This document shows positions 33,905 through 45,660 of a stretch of DNA of 64,000 nt, piece by piece. Source of the DNA: Dromiciops gliroides (Eukaryota; Chordata; Mammalia; Microbiotheria; Microbiotheriidae); the NCBI RefSeq assembly GCF_019393635.1, contig NC_057863.1:1690501-1754500 (forward strand). Reading direction: 5' to 3'. Every line of letters starts with the position of its first letter. Position 1 is the stretch's first letter. The notes beneath the pieces are model-generated. The model was not told the origin of the DNA. It made no database searches and worked only from the letters and a program-made list of their open reading frames with translations. A program made the position numbers and the translations under genes.

Positions 33905-34002
33905 AGAGACAGACAGACAGACAGACACACACACACACACTCACTCACTCACTCACTCACTCACTCACTCACTCACTCACTCACTCACTCACTCACTCAC
34001 AC
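33905..34002. repeat. Compound microsatellite (AGAC)n-(AC)n-(TCAC)n
   Basis: About 20 bp of AGAC units, then an AC run, then TCAC repeated fifteen times from 33941 to 34000. Gives spurious LTHS-repeat frames. Confidence 0.97.
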
Positions 34003-34287
34003 TCCAGCTTCTATTCCTCCTCACTGTAAGAGAGGCACGCCCACTTCCCCAGTCACCCGAGACTGAGGTCTGATAGGTCTCTGAGGCTTCCCTCTGACTC
34101 CTTTCCAAGTTGATGTAGGAGAAGGAGTTGTGATGGGCCTTCAGATTCTTACTCTTTTATTGCCTTGGGGAGCACTGGAAGTCACCACATTTCTTGGGGC
34201 CCCAGCTGCTTTGTCTGTAAAGTTGGGTGATCTCTAAAGCCCTTACGGCTAGGTTTCTGGGCTGTTCATTCCCTGAGGCAGTCTGTT

Positions 34288-34492
34288 CTACTTGGTGGCA
34301 CAATGGATAGAGCACTGGGCTTGGAGTCAGGAAGACACATCTTCCTAGCTGTGTGACTTCACCCTGTTTGTCTCAGGTTCCTCACCTGTCACATGAGGAT
34401 CCTGGAGAATGAAATGGCAACCCCCCTCCACCAGTGTCTGCCAAGAAAACCCTAAACAGGCTCACGGACAGTTGGACATGACTGAACCACAA
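34288..34492 (+). repeat. Long CORE-SINE (MIR/MAR1-like), plus strand
   Basis: GGTGGCACAATGGATAGAGC, CTAGCTGTGTGACTTCACCC, CTCACCTGTCACATGAGGATC and TGCCAAGAAAACCCTAAAC in order. Part of the tRNA-unrelated middle is missing. Confidence 0.78.
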
Positions 34493-35134
34493 AAACTATT
34501 GTTGGCAACTTTTCCTCAAGGGAGCCAAATGGATCACACCTCCCCTTTGTTCTAGGTCTGCTATCCTCAAATTTGTCCTTAAGATGAATCTTAACATTCC
34601 ATTTTTTCTCAGTTGTCTCATCCCTCTTCACTCCCGTTCTGAGGCTGGGCTAAGAGAGAACCTGCTCCCAGCCTGATGCAAAGTTCGAGAGTTAGTGGTC
34701 TTCAGAGGCCATGGAGTCTAGCCCGCTCATCATATTCTAGAAGTTTAGACCCAGAGGTCCCGGCCATGCCTCTTTCCCTGCCCCACCTGTCTGCCTGGCA
34801 CCCGGCCGCAGCTGAATCACTGCCTGTGAATTGAATGGCTTGGCATGCCCCCTCTCCCTCCAGTGTGCAGTCTTCTGTGTCATCTAGAAGGGAGGGAATA
34901 GAGGTCTGCATCTCTGGAGTGACCAGGGCACCCCATCAGCTGCAGATGGAATTCACTTTCCTTTTCCTTTGAAATCCAGCCAACATTTTCAGAGTCTTGG
35001 TTCTAATGAACAAGCTCTAGAATTCTGTTCTCCCCCCTGTTCTGTCCTTCACTGCCCAGCTCCCGGCTCCCCAGGATCTTCTAAGCAGTCAGGAGGCGGT
35101 GGTGAGAGGGGGCTGATTAGGGCAGACTCGGACA

Positions 35135-35290
35135 GCTTTCTTTTCCTGGTGACATGGCTAATATGGGCGCGTCATGATTTCACATGCATAATTGATATAT
35201 TGCTCGCCTTCTCAGTGGATCGGGGGAAGGCAGGAGAGAATGGGGATTTTTAAAAGAAAATATTAAAAATAAATTTAAAAACGATTTTTT
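35135..35290 (+). mobile_element. L1 3' end, plus strand
   Basis: GTCATGATTTCACATGCATAA, CTCGCCTTCTCAGTGGATCG and the A-rich AAAATATTAAAAATAAATTT end correspond to the terminal 150 bp of the L1 at 19.7-21.45 kb. Confidence 0.7.
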
Positions 35291-35461
35291 CAAAAAGGAA
35301 GGACAGCCTGATTCCAGGCTGAGTTTAGGAGATGGAGTGTGTTGTGCATGAGGAACAAGGGAGCAGGCTGGTGTGGAGGAGTTAAAGAGGGAGGTCAGAA
35401 GGGACTGGGCTTGGGAGAGCTGGATTGATTTTTGGTTTGGTTTGGTGTATGAGTACATGTG

Positions 35462-35619
35462 TGTGTGTTTTTGTTTTTTGTTTTTTGTTTTTTGGTGAGG
35501 TAATTGGGGTTAAGCGACCTGCCCAGGGTCACACAGCTAGTAAGTGTCAAGTGTCTGAGGCCGGATCTGAACTCAGGTCCTCCTGAATCCAGGGCCAGTG
35601 CTCTATTCACTGTAACACC
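35462..35619 (-). repeat. Short CORE-SINE, minus strand
   Basis: T-rich end with GTTTTTT units at left, then GGGGTTAAGCGACCTGCCC to CACTGTAACACCTAAATG; the head end is diverged. Confidence 0.88.
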
Positions 35620-36136
35620 TAAATGAGGACTTCCTATTTGATGTAAGATTGGAGCTGAGGAGAGAAAGACTAGGGCAGAGTGGAGACACCCAGGGCTTAG
35701 CTGGCAGCCCTGAGAGCTGAGGAGCGGGCCTATGGCAGGGCTTGGGGCAGCACCTCTAGTTAATGGGCCAGCAAGGGATACTGAGGAAAGGTGCTGCCTG
35801 GAGAGGAAGTGAGCCTCCAGTCAGTGGATTTATGACCAGGGGCCTACCATGGACCAGAGGGCTGGGGAACACAAAGGGCACACTTAGCAAAAAGCATACC
35901 TTCTGGGCTGCAGCTAAATGTGGAGGTTGGAGGCCAAGATGGCCAAAGGGAGGCACCGGCCGCTTCTCTGCACTTGGCCTTTTCTGTGCTGCATGTAGCT
36001 CATATTCGATGTTCCCAAGGCAAAACTGATGGGCTTCTATTTTGTCTTCAGCCTTGAGGGTGAACCAAATAAAATCCAAGCTGGCACCTTGTACCTGGAT
36101 CTCTGCTTTGTTCGGTCCTTGGTGCTGACATGCCCA

Positions 36137-36628
36137 TGTTATGGGGAACTAGGTGGGGATTTGGGGTAGGGGCCCTTGGGAAGAATGACACCCTCTTTCA
36201 CACAAATCCAATTACAATAAAATAATAGTTTATTTAGGATGCTAGGGAAAGGAAACCAAGAGAGAAATCGGGGAGAAGGCATGGCACAGAGGCGTAGCTC
36301 TGAGGTACCTATTTCCTGGAGCAGGACTGATGGGGGTGATCATCTGACTGGAAAGCTCCCCTATTGAGGGAGGACCATCCCCCACTGCTGCTGGCTGAGG
36401 ATCTCTCAAGCCATCTCTCTCCTCTTTGTGCCACCAAGGCAGCAGCCACACCTAATTTTATATTCCCAGGGGTGTGTGAATGGAATGAAGCATGGTGGTC
36501 CTGGAGCTAGCTTAGTCCCCATCCAGGGCCTCTGTCTCTTCAGGTGTCTGTCCTTTGGTTTAGTTTCTCAAGGACAAGGTTCTTTGATCTACCCCAGACA
36601 ACTTCTGGGGTGCTATGGGCCCATAACA
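36137..36628 (-). mobile_element. ERV LTR, minus strand, 492 bp, complete
   Basis: On the minus strand it begins TGTTATGGGCCC and ends TTCCCCATAACA, so its termini form an inverted repeat of nine bases (TGTTATGGG/CCCATAACA, one extra C on one side). A TATA-like AATATAAAATT (plus-strand 36455-36465) and AATAAA (TTTATT near 36231) are correctly spaced. No interior is attached, so it is a solo LTR. No clear target duplication. Confidence 0.82.
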
Positions 36629-37149
36629 CATACCTGCCTACCCCCATTTCCTTTTTATTTAAAGTTTTGAGTTCCATATCCCATCTCCTCTTGAGCCCAA
36701 CGGATCCTGAAGCCTCTCTGGCTTCCAAGCTTCTGGGAGGGCTTGGGAAGGCAGCAGTAACCTTGGAGGAAATAGAGACAGCAGAGGCTGAGTGACTCTG
36801 GGGTGGTGGGAGTGGATGTTGAGGTGGGGAAAACTGGCAGCGTGTATGACAGCAGAAATAGGGCCAAGGGGTCTGCCCTGACCTCTGGGGGGGGGGTCCT
36901 GTTTGCCAGCATCTTTCTGTTAGGCTTGATAGATGGCTGACAGTTTTATCACCCAGAAGGGGCCTGGGAAAGGGCTCCCCAACACTGACCTATAGTGGCC
37001 TCAGTCAGGAAGGGAAGTGGTTGGATGGGAGGGCCTTTGTCAGGTTTGATGTCCAAGTTATTAAAGACCATGGAAAGAATAGGGCAGGCCAGAAGCCATT
37101 TTCCCATTGATGAGAGGTTAAAGGGTAGGGATTCTAAACTATTAACCAC

Positions 37150-37510
37150 ACCAAAGAATGTTTTGCATCGTTACTAGTCAGATGAGTGTAAATGGCCAAT
37201 ATGACAACAAGAGGAACGGTCACTGCTGAAGGGCTTGTAAAGGGCTGTGAGTTAGGACTGTGTTTGGGAAAGCCCTTTGGGACTATGCAAATCAAGTGAC
37301 CCCTGCCCTTTGACCCAGAGATTCCCCTTGGAGGCTCTTACCTGAGGAGATCACTTCCCAGGCACCAGGCGTTTCTCCTGGAGACCGAATAATGTCCATC
37401 GGGAAGTAGCTGCACACATTGTGGTACATGAAAGTAATGGGACATGACGGAGCTGTAAGAAACGACAAATGGGAAAACTTCGGTGAACTGATGCAGAGCC
37501 AAGAAAACAG
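37150..37510 (+). mobile_element. L1 3' UTR fragment, plus strand, old
   Basis: GTCAGATGAGTGTAAATGGCC with AATATGACAACAAGAGGAAC, then a diverged ATGTCCATCGGGAAGTAGCTG and GTGAACTGATGCAGAGCCAAG match L1 blocks also seen at 20.6-21.1 kb. Confidence 0.6.
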
Positions 37511-39062
37511 GGGATCAGCCACATGACGGTCCAAAAGGGGAGGATGCCGTGTTATAGAGACAGAGGTGCTGCCAGCGGCCGTGTGTCATCAGTTCTGGAA
37601 CCTGGGCCCCCAACACGTCGTCCCCTCAGCCCCAAATGGGCCATCTTTATATCCACTCTCCCTTCTCGAGCTGCTGCATCTCTTACAGCTCCAGGAAAAA
37701 TGCCTTGCTTGCAGTTCTGGGTATTCATTTGTTTAAAGGTAGAGTTAGGTTCACCAAGTCAGGGGCTTTTCCTGACTGTTTGGAAAAAACAATGGATTCA
37801 AGAATTGGGTAAAGAGGGGCCATAAAAGTTGTGGAAGCTGGGTCAAGGAGGGCTTTTCTGCCCTTGGGATTGAGTGACTTGATAGAACCCTGGTTTTAGC
37901 TAAAAGACTTTAGAGGCCACTTAGAACCTTCCCCTCATTGTACAGATAAAGAACAAGTCAGGGATTTGTGCAGTAAAGTAGGAAAGGTGGGATTTGAACC
38001 CAGGACACCACCTTGGGAGCCACATTTTCGATCATGATTCATTCGGGTACTACTGGCTGCCCTCCATAGGTAGTTAACCAATGGGCAGCATTTGTCAATA
38101 GGCAGAGTCTGACTTTTATTTGTCTCCCATTGAAGACTGTTCTTTGTTTTCCATTCTTTCCCAATACCCTTCCCATTGTCAAGAAGAGTTGGATTAGATG
38201 GGTCATTAATCTGACCCACAACATTGGATGGCTTGAGGTTTGGGGGATAGGAACAGGAAACTGGCCTCTCCTAAATGAAAGAAAATGGCAAACCCGCTGC
38301 GCTTACCTGACAGCTTCCTGTGCCACTTGGTCCTGCCAGGAGCCAGGTTAACCCTTTTGTTCTCCCAGTGTCTTAAAGAAGCAGATGATGTGGTGGGAAG
38401 AACCATTGGAAGCCTTCCTAAGGTGATTATCTTTGACCTGGGAATCTGAGCCCCCTGGACTTATGTCCTGGGTCTGAATCCTGGGTTGTCCTTGTACTTC
38501 CATGGGCTGGAAAGCTGCTTCCTCTAGGCCTGTGCTGAAGGAGAGCAGAAAGTGGCTGCTCATTTTGGGGGTGGAGATTCCATTTCTTGGCAGTTCTGAA
38601 GCTCGGAGGATCCATTTCGAGTCCTTTTCCGATCCTCATGGGACAACTTGGAGGGGCGCCTCTTTTCTCACCTTGTTGTACCCACACAGTATGGGGAATG
38701 GGGCGGTGCCACATTGGGAGCGCTTTTCTTAATACAGAATGTCCCTGTGGGCTGTGCTCCTTCCCCTTCTCAAGTTCTGGCCCCTGGAATCTGGGCTATT
38801 TATACTTGTGTGGCGACATAGACAGTGGCTGTCTCTGATAACCAACAACTTCTCTTGTAACATGAGAATTATGTAATAGGGGACCAGGAGGAGGGAGCTG
38901 TCACACACACTAATGAAACTGGACTGTGGAGCTCCTGGTGACACTGGGACTCAATCATTCAAACCTAAATTGAAGTGATATTTAAAAAAAAAAAAAAAGG
39001 TAAAGAATTGTTAATGGATCAGGGGGGCATGTTTTGTTGGGGGAGGGGTGATGGTAAAAAAA
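37511..39062. other. Intron 1 stretch without a gene
   Basis: A minus-strand MIR lies near 37890-38010 (GTGGGATTTGAACCCAGGAC). Otherwise unique. Confidence 0.5.
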
Positions 39063-39198
39063 ATTTTTTTGAGTGCTGTAAGTGACTTGCCCAGGGTCAT
39101 ACAGCTAGTAAGTGTCAAGTGTCCGAAGCCCGATTTGAACTCAGGCCCTCCTGACTCCAGGGCCGGTGCTCTAGCCACAGCGCCACCTAGCTGCCCCC
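39063..39198 (-). repeat. Short CORE-SINE, minus strand
   Basis: GTAAGTGACTTGCCCAGGGTC to CGCCACCTAGCTGCCCCC, shortened at the poly-T side. Confidence 0.88.
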
Positions 39199-41072
39199 AA
39201 TTTTTTATTTTTATAAGATTTTTGTTTTAAGTTGGTTTTCCATCACAGTTCCTTCCCAGCATGCCCTTCCTCCTTCTCCCTCCAGCTGTCCATTTCACAA
39301 ATCATTTTAAAAGGGAGCCAAATCAGCCCTGCAATGATTGCTTGCAGGGTTCTGTCTCCATGGCCTCTCAGCCCTACCAAGAAGGGAGGCAGAGATGGGA
39401 TCATCTGTCTTCTGGGACTGCACTTCATCACGGTCACCTCAGAGCATTCGCTCTGGCTGTGGTTCTTACTCTGACTTGGTTGTGGCATTTTGTCCCCATT
39501 GATTCCTATAAGTCTTCCCAGTTTCTGTTTCCTCATTTCTGTCACCTTCATGTGTCACCACCTAGTAAGTCGTCTTCCACTTGGTAGGCTTCTCCTTTGT
39601 TTGGAATTCTTTCCTATCCCTCTAAAGTGCACCCTCAATATTCGGGCATGTGTGGTCTTTCCCTTTTGTCCCTGGTCTAAGAGAAAGTGATTGAAAACAA
39701 AATGTTTCCAAAGGGAAATAGCAGCTTTATTTTGCTGTGGGAGAAGGTAGAGCGATGGATGTATGGAGACACATGTACACACACAAATCAGAAAGATTAG
39801 TCACTTTTACAGACAGTTGGAAGGCATCAGAGTGACAGTGAGCTTTTTAAAACATGATAGAAAATGTGTTGAGATGATCACGTTACTGGGAACTACCTTT
39901 GAGATAGTGGCCCCAAAAGCATAATTCTATTATTTTCTTCAACGATAAAAATCAGTTAATTTAGTTTTAGTTGTGTTTTTCTTGAGGTTGGTTCTTTCTG
40001 ACATTTCTGAATAGGCCGGACTTTGGATGGCATTGGGAAAGGTGATGGCACTCTGCTGTCCTAAGATTTTCTGGTTCTGTGGCACTTTAAAATCACGTCT
40101 AGGGATTTGAGAGGAAGAATGAGTGGTGGGCTGGATGGCAAGGCCCCCAAAGCCACTTATTGCTCTGAGATTTCTGGGAAAAGGCAGAGGGGGATCCTGA
40201 CCAGGAAACTGGAGGACAGCGATTGGATCTGCAGGCAGAATGGAAGCAGAGCCAAGGAAGAGGGAGTAAGAGAGTCCCCGGTCAGGGCCCTGGGCCTTGT
40301 TCTCTCATCCCATAGGGGTGATGCCTAGCACTATGCCACTGCAGACGGCCACGGAAGTTTTGGGCTGCTCGAGGGAGCTCGCATTGTGGGAGACCTGGCT
40401 TAGGATGGCTGGGCTGTCTTAAGACCTAGGAATGCTGCTTCTGGGGGAGGGACAGTATGCCCAGCCAGGCTAGGCTTGATTGAAAGGGGGGCTTGCCTCA
40501 AGTGTTGAGTCTGGCCTTAGAGGGAGAGAAAACAGGTCCGGCACATCCAGCATCTCTGTCCAGTGGGCGGGGCTCCTAAGTCACTCCGTGCTCACTGTTT
40601 GTGCAGCCACTTGACCTGCTTCAGCCCTCTCTGTTTCCACATGGGGTGATGGTAGCCCCTTCCTCCCAAAGGATCATGTGGTAAAGCACTCTGGACTGTA
40701 GATGCGGCTGTTTGGGTGATGATGATGGGGCCCGAGATCGGGAATCCAAGGGTGGAGGTGAGGAGGGCCTGGGCCCAGGAGTGTCTGTGAGTGAGAGAAG
40801 GAACAGGCGGTGAGAGGCGTTCTGCTTCAGGCCCGTCTGACTCTCCATGACCCACGTGCACCGTGGCACCCCCTCGTAGAGGTAGGAACAAAACTCGACG
40901 TCTGAGCAGTTGGAGGTTCTGGGAGTGAGGCCGCCTCTGAAACTCATCACCAGATGTCTCACCAGCTGCCTGCATCTCAGCCTCGACCATGTGGCTCTTC
41001 CTGAGTTCTGATGAACTTCATGGAATTCATGTTGGAAATAAAGGCACTCTAGTGGCCTGAGGCTCTGCTCTG
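39199..41072. other. Intron 1 stretch without a gene
   Basis: Possibly a decayed L1 3' piece at 39200-39300 (TTTTTATTTTTATAAGATTTT then a C-rich block). The overlapping minus-strand frames at 40592-40990 have no recognisable family. Confidence 0.45.
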
Positions 41073-41187
41073 TAAAAAAATTAATTATTAATAACTATAA
41101 CTAACCTGGAAAATTATAACTGGACTTATGAAAAATTATGATTATATGAAAAATTATAAATTTAGAAAAATTATAATTGGGCCGTAA
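41073..41187 (-). mobile_element. AT-rich leader next to an ERV primer site, minus strand
   Basis: About 115 bp of AAAATTAT-rich sequence lying just 3' of the primer-binding site of the LTR at 41212-42087. It is all that remains of the interior. GCTCTG occurs at its outer edge (41067-41072) and beyond the LTR (42088-42093). Confidence 0.5.
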
Positions 41188-41205
41188 GTCCCATCTGGGT
41201 CGCCA
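41188..41205 (-). other. Retroviral primer-binding site, probably tRNA-Arg type
   Basis: On the minus strand TGGCGACCCAGATGGGAC stands six bases after the LTR end. It resembles the complement of arginine tRNA 3' ends (TGGC(A/G)CCCCAGATGGGAC- or TGGCGACTCTGGTGGGAC-like, from memory). The exact tRNA is inference. Confidence 0.55.
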
Positions 41206-41211
41206 TTCAAA

Positions 41212-42087
41212 TGTTGAAATATTTTTAAATGACTAGGGCTAATTTGGGGGGCTAATCCGACTGGAGGACTAATCTGGGGACTTTTGACTAACTGGCTACC
41301 TGACTTCGTTTATTTAATGTTGGGCCGTTTATAAAGTTCCACCATACTGCTCCATTCCCAAGTTAATAAGCAAAATATTAAGAAGCCTCTAACTAAATAA
41401 TCAAAGCAGAGTTTATTTATGAGATACTATTTCAAATTAGGAATACAGGGAAATAAAGTGTACAACCTGACTGCTTTCCTGTGGGCTCTTTCCACTGCTG
41501 CGCTTGGAACTTCTTAATACAATGAGGGCCTTGGCCGCCTCCGGCCTCAGGGCACGGTACACTTTCCCTGGTTTGTATTAAGGCCCTTAACCTTGTCAGC
41601 CCCGGCTCTAGTCTCCGATCTTTGCCATCTCCTCAGCCGCCTCTTGACCTCTTCTTGTTCGTCTGAACCCCTGAGTCTTGTCTATCTAGTCCGTCCTTCT
41701 TTATCTAGTCCGTCTCCTTCCTCCCCCGAGTCTATCTCACTCCCAGGTCTCTATATACCTTTTCTTCTCTCCACTCAAATCTCGGGGCTTCCTTCGCCCC
41801 CACAGACCAAGCTAATCTGCCAGCCAGAGCTGCAGCTGGTGGGGGGGGGGTGCTCTCGAGCCTTATCCTCAGCACAGGCCATCCAGGATCCTTCAGATAG
41901 CTCCACTCAGGTCGGAGGGAGCTGGGGGCTTTTTTTTCCCCCCAGTTGTCTGACCTGGTGTCTTGTACAGCCCACGGGGCTTTTTCACTCAGCTGAAGCT
42001 GAGGAGGAGGGGGAGAGACCCTGAGGGCCTAAGGCTTTTTAACCTCAGCCTAAAGGTAGGGTCCCCAAATCAAAATAAATTTCCACA
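41212..42087 (-). mobile_element. ERV 5' LTR, minus strand, 876 bp
   Basis: On the minus strand it begins TGTGGAAATTTATTTTG and ends ATATTTCAACA. TATA-like GGTATATAGAGACC lies at about 41747-41760 on the plus strand, and AATAAA signals are present near the 3' part (TTTATT at about 41412 and 41310). A purine-rich block between (GGACTAGATA repeats) is distinctive. A primer-binding site follows directly. Broken: only LTR and leader remain. Confidence 0.78.
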
Positions 42088-42093
42088 GCTCTG

Positions 42094-43550
42094 TCCTAGA
42101 CCTTTCTGTGCCTCAGTTTCCTTACTTACCAAATAAGGGGATTGACCTCTGGACCCTCCCTGCCTTTGGGAACCAGTGAACATTCAGGGCTCTTCAGGAA
42201 GTTCGATAGAGACTTTGGCGGGGCGGGACCTTTCTGAAGCATTCCAAATGGAGAAGCTCTCATTTGCTGTTTCTGTTTGAGTTGCCCCTTTATTCCCAGC
42301 TGTCTCCACGGCAGGCAGACCAGATGACGGCATTCCCCTCTTCATTCTTCTGTGGCTTCTGGGATGAAGGAGGAAATCCCTGGCCTGGCACTTAAAGCTC
42401 ACATAAAATTCCCACCAGGATCCCCTTTCTAGGCTTCCAGAGAACAACCCTTCACTCAGTCAGTCAGTCAGCACTTATTAAGGGCCTTAGGAGAAAGGCA
42501 GAAGAGCTTCCTTACCTGAGGAAACTTTCAGTCTCATAGGCAACAACTACTTCGAGGTCAGCTCCCTACCCAGGACAGGTCCATCCAAGTCTTTCTGTGC
42601 CCAGGCTGTCACCCGTGTCAGCTCCAGCTTTATGGCCGCTTTGTGCGGTGCCTGGGCTTGTGTGGCCAGATCCCAGACTGGAAGCTCTTTGAGGGTGGCA
42701 CTGTCTACCTTTGTTTGGGAGGTCTCTGTCTCTGCAGGTCCTGCCTTTGTGCCCATCACCACTGCAGCCATGGACCGAGAGAAGACTCTGCTGCCATTGC
42801 TCGTAGCGTGACCCGTGAAGTGGCGCTGAGTTTCAAAATGGGCCATCGAGGCTTCCTTGGTGCTTCTGGCTGCTCTGGTAGAGGGAGGCAGGTTGAATGA
42901 AGAAAGGCTTGGGAATGGGGCTTGGTTGGACCTGCTAGCCTCGGTTGGTGTCGGGGCCCAAGCTACCTCCATGGGCCTACTTTGTATCTTGCCCTCTCTG
43001 TAGTGAGGCAGCTGTCTCCTGGTGGTCTTCATTTCTAGCTGACTGGCCCATGGTCAAGATGGAAGGCTGGCTCTCCTGGACCCCAAGGTCTACTCTTGCT
43101 TTCTCTCTGTGTCCATGCTTCTCTCTTAACTCAACCAAAACAAACTGTCCCCTCTCGATTCTCCATGAGACAGCGTCCTCCTCAGCCCTTTGATGGACAG
43201 TCGGGCCCTGCTCTTGGCCTGGACAGATTGGGTCGTCAACATGAAGGTTGTGGTTTTCTTTGGAGACCCCTCCATTGTGAGCCATGGTTGGGCTGGGTTT
43301 TGTTTTGTGCTGTTTCGTCCCTTTTGGCTTAACTCCTTGTGTTTTCCAGAGTTTTCCCAGGGGCCTTAGTCTCGAGTTGAGATTTGTCGCAGTTGGGAAG
43401 AGCAGTTGCTTATGTTTTCTCTCTGAGGGAAAACCTGCTTCCAGAAGAATATCGTCACATCTGACTGTCTCTGCTCCGCTTTGGTCCCTGGTTGGTCGTT
43501 GGGGTTTTCTGCTTTTTCATCTCTGATCGGAAAGGATTATTCGTTTGTTG
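42094..43550. other. Intron 1 stretch without a gene
   Basis: A MIR-like end (GTGCCTCAGTTTCCTTACTTA) lies near 42105-42170, and a therian SINE trace near 42460-42490. The 161-codon minus-strand frame at 42547-43032 is unlike any known family. Confidence 0.45.
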
Positions 43551-43552
43551 TT

Positions 43553-44135
43553 GTGAGAAAATAATTATTAATAGCTTCTTGGCGAACCCAGAGATCACTT
43601 TCTTAGGCCTTTCTCCCCCTACCCCACCTCCCATCCACTCCTCCCCCAAGTCCAATTCTCTGTGAGAAACTTCATCCAATCTTATTTGGGACAAACCTAG
43701 GGAACAAAAGGAATGAAGATAGATTCTTTTGTCTAGATCTTGAAGGACTGTTGGGGTTACCCCACACCTAGATAATGGACTTTGCCTTGAGCGACTTTCC
43801 TGGAGATTTTTTGCATTCTTTTTCCCTGATGTCATCTCTAGAGAGATGTAGACCCCATTCAAGTCATGTCAATCAGTGGAATTGAATGATGCTAACCAAT
43901 TCGCTTTGATCATTGTATAATAACCCGCCTCTATCAAAAGAGGATAGAGAAGCCCTTGGAAGGGGCTTCTCTTGGTTCTCTCAGACCACGTGATCTCTGG
44001 CTGTCTGTCTGGGGGCTTGTCTCCTGCCCAGGCTAAGTGGCTCGCTGATGCTCCCTCCCTGCTTTGTCTGCTGCTGGGCCTGAGACCATGAGAAGTTAGG
44101 GAGACCCGTGGTCAATTCTTTGCTGGTATAGTATT
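43553..44135 (+). mobile_element. Possible LTR remnant, plus strand
   Basis: Starts TGTGAGAAAATAATTATT, has CCAAT and a TATA-like ATAATAACCCGCC near 43918, and a hairpin-like AAGCCCTTGGAAGGGGCTT after it. The end is not clear and no target duplication was found. Confidence 0.35.
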
Positions 44136-44254
44136 GATAAATTTATGGCAGTATGCTCACCCCAAACTGGCAAAGCAATTCCATTTAGAAAACCCATTTT
44201 CCCCCACTGGCTTTTTGGTCCTAGTGTATTTCTGTCATCTGGAAGCCCACTGAC

Positions 44255-44790
44255 TCATAGGGTTTTACTGTTGGAAGGAATCTTGGTCCTCCCTAGCTCT
44301 TTGGTCCAGCCCCCATCTCAGAGGAATCCCCCTCGCACAAACCCGGCAGCTGCTCTGCTGCATTTCTCCTGGGGGGCCTGCGCTTGGGGAGGAGGGTTTT
44401 CCCTCTATCAGGCCAGAGTCCGCCAGACCCTGCTTCTCTCCTCTGGGGCCAGATAGACCCAGTCTGGTTGTTATTTCCACATGACAGCCAGTATAATTTA
44501 ACCTCACTGAAGACACATCTCAGTCTCCTTCCCCTTCCCCGGTCAAGAATGAGACAGTCCCTCCTTTGCTTGGTGGTGTGCAGGCAGAACAACTCTGGGA
44601 GGGCAGGGATTACTCAGCTGTGCTCTTTAATAGTAAGAGCTGGCCTGGGCATACCTCATGCACGCTTCCTGGCCACCCTATGATTTACTCCGTTTTACAG
44701 ATGAAGTGACTGGGGCAACTCGCATAACTGCTGAGTGTCGGGGACTGGCTTAGCCACCTAGCTGGCTCACTGCCTCTTTGTAGCCTCAGA
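44255..44790. repeat. Scattered MIR-type remnants
   Basis: GTTGGAAGGAATCTTGGTCC near 44270 and a minus-strand MIR near 44685-44760 (CGTTTTACAGATGAAGTGAC). Weak. Confidence 0.4.
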
Positions 44791-45314
44791 AGGCACGCGG
44801 GGTGTGTTGGTTTAGATCTGTCCTTTCCTTTTTGTGTTTCAGCAGTCTCGGTTTTGTGAAGAGGCGATGGTGCTTCAAAGAGCAGCCTCAGGAAAGCTCC
44901 CGGCTGATGGATTGTGTCAGGGCAGGTTGGGTCAGTCTGGCATGTCCTGTGGAGGAGGAGCCCAAGGTGGTGGAAGAGTGGCTGTTCCTCAGGTCGGTGG
45001 GTTGGCTTTTGGGGGGTGAAAGTGGAAAGGTCAGAATGACAATAAGCAGCATCCCGAATGACCACTAAAAATAGGTCATGGCCGGGGAAAGAGTTGGTGA
45101 CATGGTGTTCCTCTGGCACCAGCCATTTGAAACCGTCCGACGCTTCCTGGCTGCTGACCTTGGGCACTATACTTCACCTCTCTTCCTCTGATCCCTGCCT
45201 GCCATGGTCGGTGTGCAGGTCAACAAGAGAATAAATGCTGGTGTTTATTACCAAACTTGACTTGAGAATTGTCTGCACTTTGTCCATTCTTTGCCCCTTT
45301 TTACAAAGCAGAAG

Positions 45315-45660
45315 TGCCTAGTGAAATAGCATGGGGCTTAAGATCCGAGTTTGGATCTTGCTTCAGATACTTCCTAACTTTTTTTGGTGAGGCAATTGAG
45401 GTTAAGTGACTTGCCCAAGGTCACACAGCTAGTAAGAGTCAAGTGTCTGAGGCCAGATTTGAACTCAGGACCTCTTGAATCCAGGGCTGGTGCTCTATCC
45501 ACTGTGCCACCTAGCTGCCCCCTACTTCCTAACTTTTTGACCCTGGGCAAGTCCCTTCACTTGTGTCTGCCTCGTTTTCCTCAATTGTAAAATGAGGGGG
45601 TTGGATCCACTCCTGGCCATGAAGGCCTCTTCTGACTCTTCCTTAAGGATCTGTGATCCT
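45315..45660 (+). repeat. MIR, plus strand, split by a CORE-SINE
   Basis: The MIR 5' half (AAATAGCATGGGGCTTAAG, GATCTTGCTTCAGATAC) is followed after the SINE by GACCCTGGGCAAGTCCCTTC, TCCTCAATTGTAAAATGAGG and CATGAAGGCCTCTTCTGACTC. Confidence 0.8.
45384..45522 (-). repeat. Short CORE-SINE inside a MIR, minus strand
   Basis: TACTTCCTAACTTTTT is duplicated exactly on both sides (45368-45383, 45523-45538). Confidence 0.95.

Noticed and set aside
33765-34073. Protein with HSLT repeats
   Set aside because: Translation of the TCAC microsatellite.
35740-36120. Possible LTR or gene 3' end with AATAAA near 36067
   Set aside because: A single AATAAA and no borders, duplication or coding sequence to support it.
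42547-43032. 161-codon minus-strand frame
   Set aside because: No known domain and low-complexity Ser/Thr/Ala-rich content; likely chance.
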